Part shown: one piece after another, positions 24,717-33,592 of the stretch
How positions within the stretch are numbered: position 1 is the first letter of the stretch
How the letters are laid out: each line of letters begins with the position of its first letter
NCBI RefSeq assembly: GCF_000403785.1
Contig: NZ_APHJ01000054.1
Coordinates: forward strand, 62,001 to 126,000
Direction of reading: 5' to 3'
From: Gillisia sp. CAL575
GTDB lineage: Bacteria > Bacteroidota > Bacteroidia > Flavobacteriales > Flavobacteriaceae
Length of the DNA stretch: 64,000 nucleotides
Position numbers and translations under genes: made by a program
The notes under the pieces: generated by a model
What the model was told of the DNA's origin: nothing
Database searches by the model: none
The model's input: only the letters and a program-made list of their open reading frames with translations

Positions 24717-27632
24717 TCAAAATATTTTTTTTGATTGCCGGTTATATCCTTTTGTTTTGCTTAATAAATTCGATAAGGTTGTAATTTGCGCTATTAATCT
24801 ATTTAAAGAGGACTTAAATTTAGATTGATTTCCTTCCATTGAAGATTCGAAATACCTAACACATATTTTCGCAAAATTCAATGATTCTTCTCTTAGCTTT
24901 ACGTATTGATTTTGCCATTCGTAACTGGAAGATGAACGATACTTATCAAGAATTGTATTGTTCCATATTTGATTGATATGCACATCAAAAGTATCTACAA
25001 TATTTGCATTAGGCATTGCTTTAATTGAGTTTTGCAGGACTATTTTATAGATTTCTTCATTTGGAAAAGGAAGAATAATAGCTTTAGTGTAATACTTACT
25101 ATAAATGGGTAATAAACTAAAAACGGTTTGAATCCTATAAACGCTAAATTCATTAGCCTTGTCAGCATCTTTATCTAATAAATATTCTATATGTACATCT
25201 TTACCTTTTTCTCTTATAGATAAGGAATTGGTTTGCTTTTTTAATGTACTAATAATTAAGTTTTTATGTGTTTTGATGAACTTTAAATACTTTTTAGGAT
25301 TTGAGATATTATAATAGCTGAAAAGTTCAGAAGCTTCATTTATATTTTCTTTCTCTAAAATCTCTAACAATTCATTTTCATTCAACTCAATTTTTAATGG
25401 TATAGAAACTGATAGTTGTTTAAACCATTTAATGAGAAAACCTAAACCCTGATAACTTTCAGTCTTATTCGAACAATTATCAATATGATTTGACAAATTA
25501 TTAGCAAAGTTTACTATATCAGATTCTGTTATACTATATGGAGTGAGTTCTTCTGTCTTTTCCGAAAGAAAGTTTAAACCTGTTTGCTTTTCTCCTAATG
25601 ATTCACTCAGGTCTTTTATTGTATTTAATTTCGTAAATGGCAATGTTTCAGTAATGAATAACTCTATACCACCGTGATTAAAAACTTCATCGAAAACTTC
25701 TTTATTTTCTGTCCAATATTGTAACGGTTCACTATGCATTAAACCGTCAATTGCATAAACCATTTCAGAAAATTTTTGTTTTGAAACAAGCTTAGCTAAA
25801 TCATCATAAAATTCATCTTTTAATTCACTTTTTATAAGTGGGGAGATTGCAATAAAATAATCATAAATAAAATCCTCTGTAATTAACTTATATAGAGATA
25901 ATAAAGTTTCTGTAATAGGTACGAAATTGTTTAAGATATCTACCAAATGTTGTGACCTTACAGGATGGAGTCCTTCAATAAACTCTTCTTCAAATCTTAA
26001 GTAGAATTCTTTTTCTAATTGTTTTAAAGCCTCTCCTCTATCAGTTGTAAATCCAATATTTTCTTGAATATGATTTATAAGTTTTATTGATTTAATTTTT
26101 AAATTTAAGACATCCGCAATAGAAATAATACGAAGAATTTCAATTTTTGAATTAGCATCATTCTCAGAGTTTAATTCTTTAATCTGCGTGTTCAATCGAT
26201 TAGATATCATTTCCCCTTTGGTTAATAGATATACATATTCAATTAATAACCCTTTTGACTCAATTTTTTCCCATACAGATTGCCAGTTTGAAATCTCTAA
26301 ATGTATTTTACCTCTTTTTTTTAGTTCTAAAAATATCTTCTTAGCTTCATTTATAGATAAACTTATATCTATAATTTTGATGCTTGTTTTAGATAAATCC
26401 AGCCCATATCGATACCAATCTACTTGACGAGTAGTTATTAGAAACTTAACAGGTAAATTATGTGTGACATCTATTAATTCGTGATATTTTGATAAGATGT
26501 TATTCAGTCCATCAATAACAATAATTGGTAATTCGCCAATTTGTACTCGAGATTTTATAAAATCAAACAAGCCAGAAATATTACTGTTTTCATTGCAATA
26601 TTTTAATTCGTAAACAGAGTAACCTTTTTGTTTTAATTCAAAACTTGTTTGCCAAACTAAAGTAGATTTTCCTTGACCGCTTGAAGATTTAATTACTATT
26701 ACACTACACTCATTTAGAGATTTTAAAATTTGATTATGCCACTCATTTCTTTTTACTGGTAAATTTTGAACTATATGAATTGGTCTTGCCGCTTTTCCTT
26801 CGTAATAATCATCCCTAACGATTGAGTTATCGTTACTATCAAAATCAATTTTTTGTATCCAATTATTTTCAATTGCAGGATTGGTAGGACTTTTTGAAAA
26901 AGAATCAGTTACTGATTGAAATATTCTTTTTAAATCTAAATACGTTATTGATGTACGTTCTTTTGAACAATTAAATGAACTGTAAAAAAGAGCTTTTAAA
27001 TATTGATTTTCTGTACCTAAGTTGATGTTGAATTTTTCAAGTAAATGTTTATTACAACTTTCTATTAAATAGGATTCAGAAACCTTTACAAAACCAATGT
27101 TTCTTATAAAAAAATCAAAATTAATATCAGAAATATCAAATGATGAATCTTCAAATTTCTGTTTCCAAAAAGTAACAGTTTTATCGGTTATTTTTTTTAT
27201 TACTATGTCATTGAAATTTCCTTTAGTTAATTTAAAGTTATAGACAAGTTTTAAATTACAGTTGGGATTAACTTTGAATGCTTCTAAGAAGTTTTGCAAA
27301 ACTCCCATTTTCCAGAAACTACCTGCATCTATTGTGTTGATAGATGATTTAAGTTGTATGTATTGATTATTATCTATCTCAATTATATCCAAGTCTTCGA
27401 TACCTTCTAAACGTATAGATTTTGAAAGATTTGAACTATCCAATTCATTTAAAAGAGTAAAACCAGAATAGAGTAATTGAAACCCTACTCCTCGAAAATT
27501 TATAGCACCTCCAGTTCTCTTAATAGCTAAGTTATTGAGTGCTATATTCAAATTCTCATCTATAGAATAGGGAATATTAATAGTAGGCTTTTGTTTTTTA
27601 ATTTTTTGTTTTTTTTTCTTAGATTTTGACAT
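24717..27632 (-). CDS. Avs-like STAND NTPase with N-terminal Cap4/DUF4297-like nuclease domain (3' end frameshifted)
   Basis: A 971-residue reading frame. The first 17 residues are Lys-rich. Residues 41-100 carry GGAINFRGVGFQLLYSGF, then IRLEGIEDLDII and QYIQLKSS. This matches the Cap4/DUF4297-type dsDNA endonuclease pattern (GG...GxxxQ, E, D and QxK of a PD-(D/E)xK site: Glu76, Asp82, Gln93, Lys95). A STAND P-loop ATPase follows: Walker A SSSGQGKST (316-324), Walker B LPIIVIDGL (368-376), and sensor ITTR (399-402). The remainder is a helical-repeat-like region. By analogy with Avs proteins, phage-protein sensing would trigger oligomerisation and DNA cleavage. The frame ends early at TGA 24717 because of an A8 run; see 23672-24556. 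Weak similarity means the exact Avs class is open. Confidence 0.78.
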   Translation of the reverse strand: MSKSKKKKQKIKKQKPTINIPYSIDENLNIALNNLAIKRTGGAINFRGVGFQLLYSGFTLLNELDSSNLSKSIRLEGIEDLDIIEIDNNQYIQLKSSINTIDAGSFWKMGVLQNFLEAFKVNPNCNLKLVYNFKLTKGNFNDIVIKKITDKTVTFWKQKFEDSSFDISDINFDFFIRNIGFVKVSESYLIESCNKHLLEKFNINLGTENQYLKALFYSSFNCSKERTSITYLDLKRIFQSVTDSFSKSPTNPAIENNWIQKIDFDSNDNSIVRDDYYEGKAARPIHIVQNLPVKRNEWHNQILKSLNECSVIVIKSSSGQGKSTLVWQTSFELKQKGYSVYELKYCNENSNISGLFDFIKSRVQIGELPIIVIDGLNNILSKYHELIDVTHNLPVKFLITTRQVDWYRYGLDLSKTSIKIIDISLSINEAKKIFLELKKRGKIHLEISNWQSVWEKIESKGLLIEYVYLLTKGEMISNRLNTQIKELNSENDANSKIEILRIISIADVLNLKIKSIKLINHIQENIGFTTDRGEALKQLEKEFYLRFEEEFIEGLHPVRSQHLVDILNNFVPITETLLSLYKLITEDFIYDYFIAISPLIKSELKDEFYDDLAKLVSKQKFSEMVYAIDGLMHSEPLQYWTENKEVFDEVFNHGGIELFITETLPFTKLNTIKDLSESLGEKQTGLNFLSEKTEELTPYSITESDIVNFANNLSNHIDNCSNKTESYQGLGFLIKWFKQLSVSIPLKIELNENELLEILEKENINEASELFSYYNISNPKKYLKFIKTHKNLIISTLKKQTNSLSIREKGKDVHIEYLLDKDADKANEFSVYRIQTVFSLLPIYSKYYTKAIILPFPNEEIYKIVLQNSIKAMPNANIVDTFDVHINQIWNNTILDKYRSSSSYEWQNQYVKLREESLNFAKICVRYFESSMEGNQSKFKSSLNRLIAQITTLSNLLSKTKGYNRQSKKIF
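24725..24732 (-). other. A8 homopolymer at the frame change of the STAND gene
   Basis: The coding strand reads TC, then eight A, then TATTTTGA. With eight A the frame stops at TGA (24717-24719). With seven A (or a +1 slip) it continues as SKKYFDKGQFSENEK into 350 further residues. This is either a lesion, a sequencing error, or a slippage site. Confidence 0.75.
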
Positions 27633-27723
27633 TATGATTTCAAATTATACTCCGAATTTAATTTACTTACCACTTGTTTTTCTATCTATATTCTTTTCAT
27701 TTTTGAAATCTAAACCAGTCTCA

Positions 27724-27768
27724 TATTGTTTAACCAAAGTTTTCTGAGGCCAATTTGCCAATGCTCCA
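27724..27768 (+). repeat. 44-bp direct repeat, right copy
   Basis: It contains CCAAAGTTTTCTGAGGCCAA then TTTGCCAATGCTCC and aligns with 23469-23512 with only a few mismatches. It sits in the 184-bp gap between the two STAND genes. A second short match, ATTCTATTTTACATAATA, follows at 27780-27797 and recurs at 22736-22753. Confidence 0.8.
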
Positions 27769-27816
27769 GCCAAATTATTATTCTATTTTACATAATAGAG
27801 CAAAATGTAATATTAT

Positions 27817-30800
27817 TTATAATTTTGGAAAGAAAAATTGCATACCTCTAAAATCTCCATTGCCCTCACCAGTTATTCTATCGTAAGTATGTTGCTTTAT
27901 TTGATATAATAATACCAGATCTTTATCCTCCATATATTTTTTTAATAGATCTGTTCTCAAGTAATCTAAATTTTGCCTAATTAGGTCAGGTTCTAAATAT
28001 TGATATGATTTGAACGCTAAACTTCCATCTTCATTAATGATCTGAAAATCTTTAGCATTTGCTTTTAGATTTAAGTGTTTTCCAATATTTGGAGAAGGGA
28101 TATTTCCGCTTAATGTTTTAAATATCTCAGAATTTGACTCCCACACATATTCAGTAGTTGTAGCTTCTATTGTATACGCAATGTGTTCTATTTCTCCATT
28201 ATCATTCAAGGTTGGAATACTTTCTTCTGAAATTACTCCTTTTGGGATATTATCTGTCCAGTATAATTCTCCAAAATAGACGTGACTTAAGTAATCCTTT
28301 GTATCTAAATCGTGACTCCAATTAATCTCTTGATTAATAATATTTTTCACATTACTTATTATTTCATCTTTCTTTACTAAGAAGGATTCAATTAAAATAA
28401 AACTACGTACATCATACGATTCATCTAACTTTTGCTCTAAATATCCTTTTAATAATGTAAAGTTTCCTTCATTAAAATCTTGATTCCATACTAATTTTGA
28501 TTCTTCATAAAATGACTTTCCAGTCCAAAGTTCATTATCATTTTTATGTTTAAACAAATCAACCTTAAATAATTTATCTCCATATATTATTGGCTTTGGA
28601 TTACTCACTTCTATTTCAACATCACCTAATCTGTTATAAATTCTTTCATCTTCTTCACCACTCCAAACATTAAGTAAACCTTGGTTTAATAAATGACCGG
28701 CGTAATCAAAAAATGCAATCCAAGAATATTTTTTACCAAGTCTATCTAATTTACCTTCAAAACCATAAGGTTTATTCCCATAATAAAAATCATTTTCTTT
28801 TTTGTCAATAGACTCAAAATTATCCTTAGTGACATATCCAAGCTCAATGATTCGTTTATATATATTTGCTGTTGCTGTTAACCTATTATCTGGCCCAGTC
28901 TCTCCTCTCTCTTGAAGTCGTGGAATTGTATAATGTACAAAATCTCCTCTAAGAGGATCTGAATCAGAGCTATTATGCCAGCTATTCACAATACTGGCTA
29001 CATAATTAGTATCATCTTCCGTGGCTTTTTGCCATTGGTCTTCAGGATTAAAATTGTAATTATTAAATGATTTTAATTCTTGATCTTCAAGAGAGAAAAC
29101 CTCTTTATATAATGCTAAATCTACAATGTGTTTTAAACTGTCTATCACTATGTAATTAAAGGAAGGTGCCGCTGGAACGCTTCCAAATTGCAGATTATAT
29201 ATAGATTGAACTTGGTCTTTTAATAATCCATTAATAAAGTCAGTATCATTCTGTTTTCTTAAACAAACACCATAGCAAATAGCAGCTAAACGTTCGTAAA
29301 TGTATGGTCTAGATACATTTGAATACTCAAAAATTTTATTAAAGATGAATTGAGGATTTTTAGTTGCATAATCTAGTAAAACAAGAGTTGCTTTATCTCT
29401 AAAGTTTCTCGAAGTAGATTCTAAAAGCCAAATAACTAGTTCTAGTTTTAATTTAATCGTCTCAATTTTATTCTCATCAATTTTATCATTGTCTTTAAAA
29501 AAATTATCTAAAAATTCATCCCAAGAATACCATCTATCAAAAATAAACCTGGTCCATATAAGATCAAATTGAAACTGAGGTAAATCTTTTAGTTGACCTG
29601 AGATGAAAAACATATTGAATGAACTCTTTGGATTTACAAAATTCCTCATTGATTCATCTAAAAGTCCTTCCCATCCTACTCTCTTCTTAAGAAAAGGTTT
29701 TAATTTTCTTGCAACATCTTCCTTTTCTTCTATTTCAGGATTTTGAAATAAAAACTCCCAAGTATAGTTTATTACTAACTGGTCTTCAGTATAATTAATT
29801 AAATCATCTTTTTTTCTTGAATATCCTATTACTAAAAATTTTAAAATATCTGTAACTAATTGATGGGTTTTGTTATCGTCTTCAATAGGATTATAATTTA
29901 AATAAGTTTTATAATATTCTGAATCTACTAAGTCTTTGGCATTAATAAATTCTTTTAAAATATTTTCAGCAATTAAATAACCTCCTATGTGTTGAAAAAT
30001 ATGAAGAACTCTTTCTTCCGAAAAACCAGGTATGTACTCTTTTAAAAATAATAATTCTTCATCAAGTAATTTAATCCCAATTGATTTAGACTCTAATATA
30101 TCATCTATAGCCTTATTATCTGTTACCGATAAAAATTCATCGAAATCTAATGAGGCATCAAATTCAGTTTTAAATTTTTCTGATGAACGGTCTATTGCGT
30201 TTAATATTGGAGTTTTTGATGGTCTATCTAATAAACTTGCTACCTTTTCGCTTTGCGTTTCTACAAACAACCGTAGTATTTCCTCATAAGTATATTGCCC
30301 AAGTTGTATGGTTTTTGGGTTTAATTTTTCTGGATTTGTCATTTCACAAAAAACACCAAGAATTAGAGGCAATTCGAAAAAATCTAAATTAGGATTGTCT
30401 CTTCTTACCTCATTACAAATAATTTTATAATGGTCAAAGTAATTTTCAATTGCTTGTAATCTCTTTATATCATCTTCAAATCCTTCCAGCTGGAATATGT
30501 TTTTATTAAAACCCGTATTGAGATCTATTTTTTTTAGATAAGTTTCTCTACAAGTAATAACTAAAACAAGATTATTATATTGATGTATTCTATTGCACAA
30601 TAATTCAAGGTTTTCAGCCCAAATAGTACTAAAACCTTGTAATAAGTTTGTGGTCTCATTTATGCCATCTATAATTATAATAGTTTTAGTATTTAATTTT
30701 TCTGAATAATCATTAATTTTAGCTAGTGAGTTTTCAAAGGTAATAGTGTCTGGAAGTTCCAAAATATTTTTAAAAGCAGCGTGTAAATTATTTTCTCCAC

Positions 30801-31983
30801 TAAAGGAAGAGCCCGTTATAATAATAGATTTGAAACTTTCATTTGAAAGTATTCTTTCTAAATTTATTGAAAAATGAGTCTTTCCAATTCCGGCTTTTGC
30901 TTGAACAAGGTAAAAGTTATGGAAAATTTTATTTCTTAATATTTCTATTTGAGAAAATAAATATATTAAATCGTCATGTGCTCTATATGCTTTATAAATA
31001 AAATTATAAATACTTCTTTTTTGGTTAACTGTAAATGGCTTTCCATCTTCCTCTTTCTTAATAAACAGCTTAAGTCTCTCTTCATTTATGATCTCATTAA
31101 TATTATCTACATTATAAGAAACTTCTAATAATTTTGGAATAATATAGTTTTTAACATCTTCAGTTTTGTTATTGTCTATTAATACATTTAATTCTTGAAA
31201 ACTAGTTTTATAGGCTGGAAAACCATCTTTTAATTCAGTAAATTCTTTATAAGGAATAGAGGCTTCATCTAAAACTAATACATCTTGTATTGTATTTACT
31301 TTGAAAAGTTCATTAATTTCAGTTTCTAATTGATTAACACCGTTTATAGCTTCATCAACTTTTTCTTTTAAGACATGAAGTTGATTTTGAGAAAGTCTAA
31401 TACTAGACAAAATATCTTCTTCAACCTTACTTTTAATATGTAAGTCTTTGTTGTATTTTGTACCAATTGATGATAGTTGATTTTTATTTATGTCTGAAAA
31501 CCATTCATTTGTTGGTTCCCAATCAATATTTGAATAATTATTTTCAATTTTCAAAAAATTAATTTCTGATTTTACATCGATTAATACATTCCAATTCCAT
31601 TCCCAAATCCAAATATTTTTCCATTGAAAATTGAAACCCTTATCCTTATTCCATTCTAGAATTGAAAAAAGTGTAATTAAATATAATTTAATTGAAATTG
31701 TTATAACAGAATAGCCTAATCCACCAGCAAAGAAAAGGTCGATTATTGTTCTAAAAAAAATTTCCCAACCTTCACCGTAATTAGTATTTACCCAATTAAA
31801 GAGCGAACTAAATTGAGCTTCTGTTTGAATACAAACTAACTCTGTAATTAATGATAAGGTAGCTATTTTTATTCCCCACCAGAATACTGATCTTTTTCTA
31901 AATTTATAGTCAATAAGCTTCTTTAAATAATAAAGAAACATTTCCCATAACTTAGACCCTATTTTCTTTAAAATTGATTTCAT
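27817..31983 (-). CDS. Transmembrane STAND (NACHT-like) NTPase, probable defence protein
   Basis: A 1388-residue protein. Two hydrophobic helices lie at about residues 33-54 (SVFWWGIKIATLSLITELV) and 75-106 (IFFRTIIDLFFAGGLGYSVI onward). An aromatic stretch WKNIWIWEWNWN and a helical region (170-300) follow. The ATPase has Walker A AKAGIGKTH (362-370), Walker B TIIIIDGINE (434-443), sensor VITCRE (475-480) and NACHT-type winged-helix features such as LPLILGVF. The long C-terminus (about 700-1388) is helical and then mixed, a plausible sensor. Membrane effectors fused to STAND ATPases occur in bacterial NLR-like antiphage systems, where activation disrupts the membrane. Function is inferred from architecture and from the neighbouring nuclease-STAND gene. 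Confidence 0.75.
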   Translation of the reverse strand: MKSILKKIGSKLWEMFLYYLKKLIDYKFRKRSVFWWGIKIATLSLITELVCIQTEAQFSSLFNWVNTNYGEGWEIFFRTIIDLFFAGGLGYSVITISIKLYLITLFSILEWNKDKGFNFQWKNIWIWEWNWNVLIDVKSEINFLKIENNYSNIDWEPTNEWFSDINKNQLSSIGTKYNKDLHIKSKVEEDILSSIRLSQNQLHVLKEKVDEAINGVNQLETEINELFKVNTIQDVLVLDEASIPYKEFTELKDGFPAYKTSFQELNVLIDNNKTEDVKNYIIPKLLEVSYNVDNINEIINEERLKLFIKKEEDGKPFTVNQKRSIYNFIYKAYRAHDDLIYLFSQIEILRNKIFHNFYLVQAKAGIGKTHFSINLERILSNESFKSIIITGSSFSGENNLHAAFKNILELPDTITFENSLAKINDYSEKLNTKTIIIIDGINETTNLLQGFSTIWAENLELLCNRIHQYNNLVLVITCRETYLKKIDLNTGFNKNIFQLEGFEDDIKRLQAIENYFDHYKIICNEVRRDNPNLDFFELPLILGVFCEMTNPEKLNPKTIQLGQYTYEEILRLFVETQSEKVASLLDRPSKTPILNAIDRSSEKFKTEFDASLDFDEFLSVTDNKAIDDILESKSIGIKLLDEELLFLKEYIPGFSEERVLHIFQHIGGYLIAENILKEFINAKDLVDSEYYKTYLNYNPIEDDNKTHQLVTDILKFLVIGYSRKKDDLINYTEDQLVINYTWEFLFQNPEIEEKEDVARKLKPFLKKRVGWEGLLDESMRNFVNPKSSFNMFFISGQLKDLPQFQFDLIWTRFIFDRWYSWDEFLDNFFKDNDKIDENKIETIKLKLELVIWLLESTSRNFRDKATLVLLDYATKNPQFIFNKIFEYSNVSRPYIYERLAAICYGVCLRKQNDTDFINGLLKDQVQSIYNLQFGSVPAAPSFNYIVIDSLKHIVDLALYKEVFSLEDQELKSFNNYNFNPEDQWQKATEDDTNYVASIVNSWHNSSDSDPLRGDFVHYTIPRLQERGETGPDNRLTATANIYKRIIELGYVTKDNFESIDKKENDFYYGNKPYGFEGKLDRLGKKYSWIAFFDYAGHLLNQGLLNVWSGEEDERIYNRLGDVEIEVSNPKPIIYGDKLFKVDLFKHKNDNELWTGKSFYEESKLVWNQDFNEGNFTLLKGYLEQKLDESYDVRSFILIESFLVKKDEIISNVKNIINQEINWSHDLDTKDYLSHVYFGELYWTDNIPKGVISEESIPTLNDNGEIEHIAYTIEATTTEYVWESNSEIFKTLSGNIPSPNIGKHLNLKANAKDFQIINEDGSLAFKSYQYLEPDLIRQNLDYLRTDLLKKYMEDKDLVLLYQIKQHTYDRITGEGNGDFRGMQFFFPKL

Positions 31984-32542
31984 AAATTAAAACGTATTGA
32001 TGGTTAGGTTATTGGAAGAATAGAATGACAGGGGTAATATAGAGAACTCTTTTTCACTTATATAAAAACAAATATATTAATATAAGTAAACCAAATAATC
32101 AAATCTCAATAATGTTTTATGTCTAACAGAAATATCTAAATAATTATCTCCATTCCATACACATTCCCACTTCGCTCCTATCCTTCGACAAGCTCAGGAC
32201 CGCTTCGGGCAAAGAGTATTCCATTACATTTTTAAAGAAACATTCGAGAAGAAAAAAACAAAAGGCTTTGTAGTGTTAATTCCATCGCATCAGCTCGCTC
32301 CTTTTTCAAAAGGTCTACTGGACCTTTTTCATTCGGCCGTACCAAAGCAAAGCAACATAACGCTTAACATTATAACACACCCATATATAAAGAATAGCCA
32401 CTGGTTAATTTACGTATAATACTATATTGAGCAGAATTATGATTAAGTATTTAAAATACTCGTTATCGATAGACATCATTTCAAAGCCGTTTTACTAGAA
32501 AGTTCTTGGATGTTATTCAATAACTATAACTTCAATATCTCA
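31984..32542. other. Gene-free stretch with repeat copy upstream of the membrane STAND gene
   Basis: No gene is seen in these 560 bases. The part nearest the STAND gene (31984-32150) is very AT-rich and should contain its promoter, but no clear TAnnTTTG/TTG pair stands out. The segment 32160-32345 is a repeat related to 33760-33930. Confidence 0.5.
32160..32345 (+). repeat. Diverged intergenic repeat, copy 1
   Basis: It contains CTTCGCTCCTATCC, AAAGAGTATTCCATTA, CATCGCATCAGCTCGCTCCT and TTTTTCATTCGGCCGTACCA in this order. The same blocks, in the same order and orientation, recur at 33760-33930. The copies flank the DUF3667 gene. CCTTCGACAAGCTCAGGACC near 32178-32197 is a small extra insert absent from copy 2. 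Confidence 0.7.
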
Positions 32543-33592
32543 TTAATATAACAAAAATGATACGAAGATCACGCCAATCATAGCAAGAGGTAATACAATA
32601 AAACTAAATATAAAGTAAATAACACTGGCCTTTAAAAATGACACCAGCCCATTGTTTTTATAAAAGTGACGTAAGGCTAGCGTTAGATAAATAACAAAAG
32701 AGACAAATACCAGCACATCAACCCAAATGGGAATATTTAGAAATGTATTCAACAAAATGAGTATACAAAAGGTGGTAAATAAGAAAGTGAAAAAATAAAA
32801 ACTAAACACTAAATGATGTGCAAATTTGCCACGCCTCCAATAAAACAGCTTTAATAACAGCGCGAATAAGGGTAACATAAAGAACATTGCTATTGGAATG
32901 GTATCATAAAGTGACTGAAGAATTCCTCCACCTCTTTGCTCATATAATTTTAAAAGTTGAGAATAAAACTTCGTACTTAAAACTCCGGCATCTTTTTTCA
33001 TTCCCATCGCCTCTAATTTTTCGGTTCTTGGAGCTTCACTTATAATCAACGAGTCTAAAAGCTTTTGTTTAAAATTTAAGTCCATTACTGGGATATTATG
33101 TCCGCCTTTCACCAAAGAGTCAATTTCTCTGATCTCCTCATCGGACATTCCAGTGTTTTCCTGATTTTCTTTAAGTGCTTTTTTAACTGCTTCCATACCC
33201 TTTGGATCAACTTTAACGGGTAAGGAATCAATAGACACTTCCGGATTAAATTCTTCCTTTAATGCTTTTGTTACTTTATTGTCTGCTTCTCGTATTGTAA
33301 AGGAGAAACTGAAAAAGAACACTACAGATATGAAAAGATAGAATTGTGCTGGATGCAAATAAGACAGTCGTTTCCCATCTACAAAACACCTGGCCAACAC
33401 ACCGGGTTTTGTCATTAAAGGAATAAAGCTTTTGAAAAACCGAGCATCTATAGAAAAGTAATTGCTAATAGTGTTCCTAAAGAGTACACCAAAAGTTAGG
33501 TTGTCTGCGGTTTCTTGTCCGCAATAAGGACAATAATCAAAGGAAGCATCGAAGGTTTCCTCACAGTTTTTACATTGATCTATATCTGCCAT
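32543..33592 (-). CDS. DUF3667 zinc-ribbon membrane protein
   Basis: A 349-residue protein. The N-terminus is a zinc ribbon with Cys7, Cys10, Cys21 and Cys24 (CKNC, then CPYCG). The segment ITKP-like LMTKPGVLARCFVDGKR and LHPAQFYLFISVVFFF is the DUF3667 family signature. One helix follows at about 85-105, then a large soluble loop (110-230) and a cluster of four or five helices to the C-terminus. The function of the family is unknown. It is the only gene between two copies of an intergenic repeat (32160-32345 and 33760-33930). Confidence 0.85.
   Translation of the reverse strand: MADIDQCKNCEETFDASFDYCPYCGQETADNLTFGVLFRNTISNYFSIDARFFKSFIPLMTKPGVLARCFVDGKRLSYLHPAQFYLFISVVFFFSFSFTIREADNKVTKALKEEFNPEVSIDSLPVKVDPKGMEAVKKALKENQENTGMSDEEIREIDSLVKGGHNIPVMDLNFKQKLLDSLIISEAPRTEKLEAMGMKKDAGVLSTKFYSQLLKLYEQRGGGILQSLYDTIPIAMFFMLPLFALLLKLFYWRRGKFAHHLVFSFYFFTFLFTTFCILILLNTFLNIPIWVDVLVFVSFVIYLTLALRHFYKNNGLVSFLKASVIYFIFSFIVLPLAMIGVIFVSFLLY

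Noticed and set aside
24556-24759. Programmed -1 frameshift at the A8 run
   Set aside because: A -1 slip gives AAT ATT TTG in the third frame, which is not the downstream coding frame. Only a +1 shift or loss of one A fits.
23469-27768. Integron-type attC sites at the 44-bp repeats
   Set aside because: The core GTTRRRY/RYYYAAC boxes and the extended palindrome of attC are not present, and no integrase is seen.
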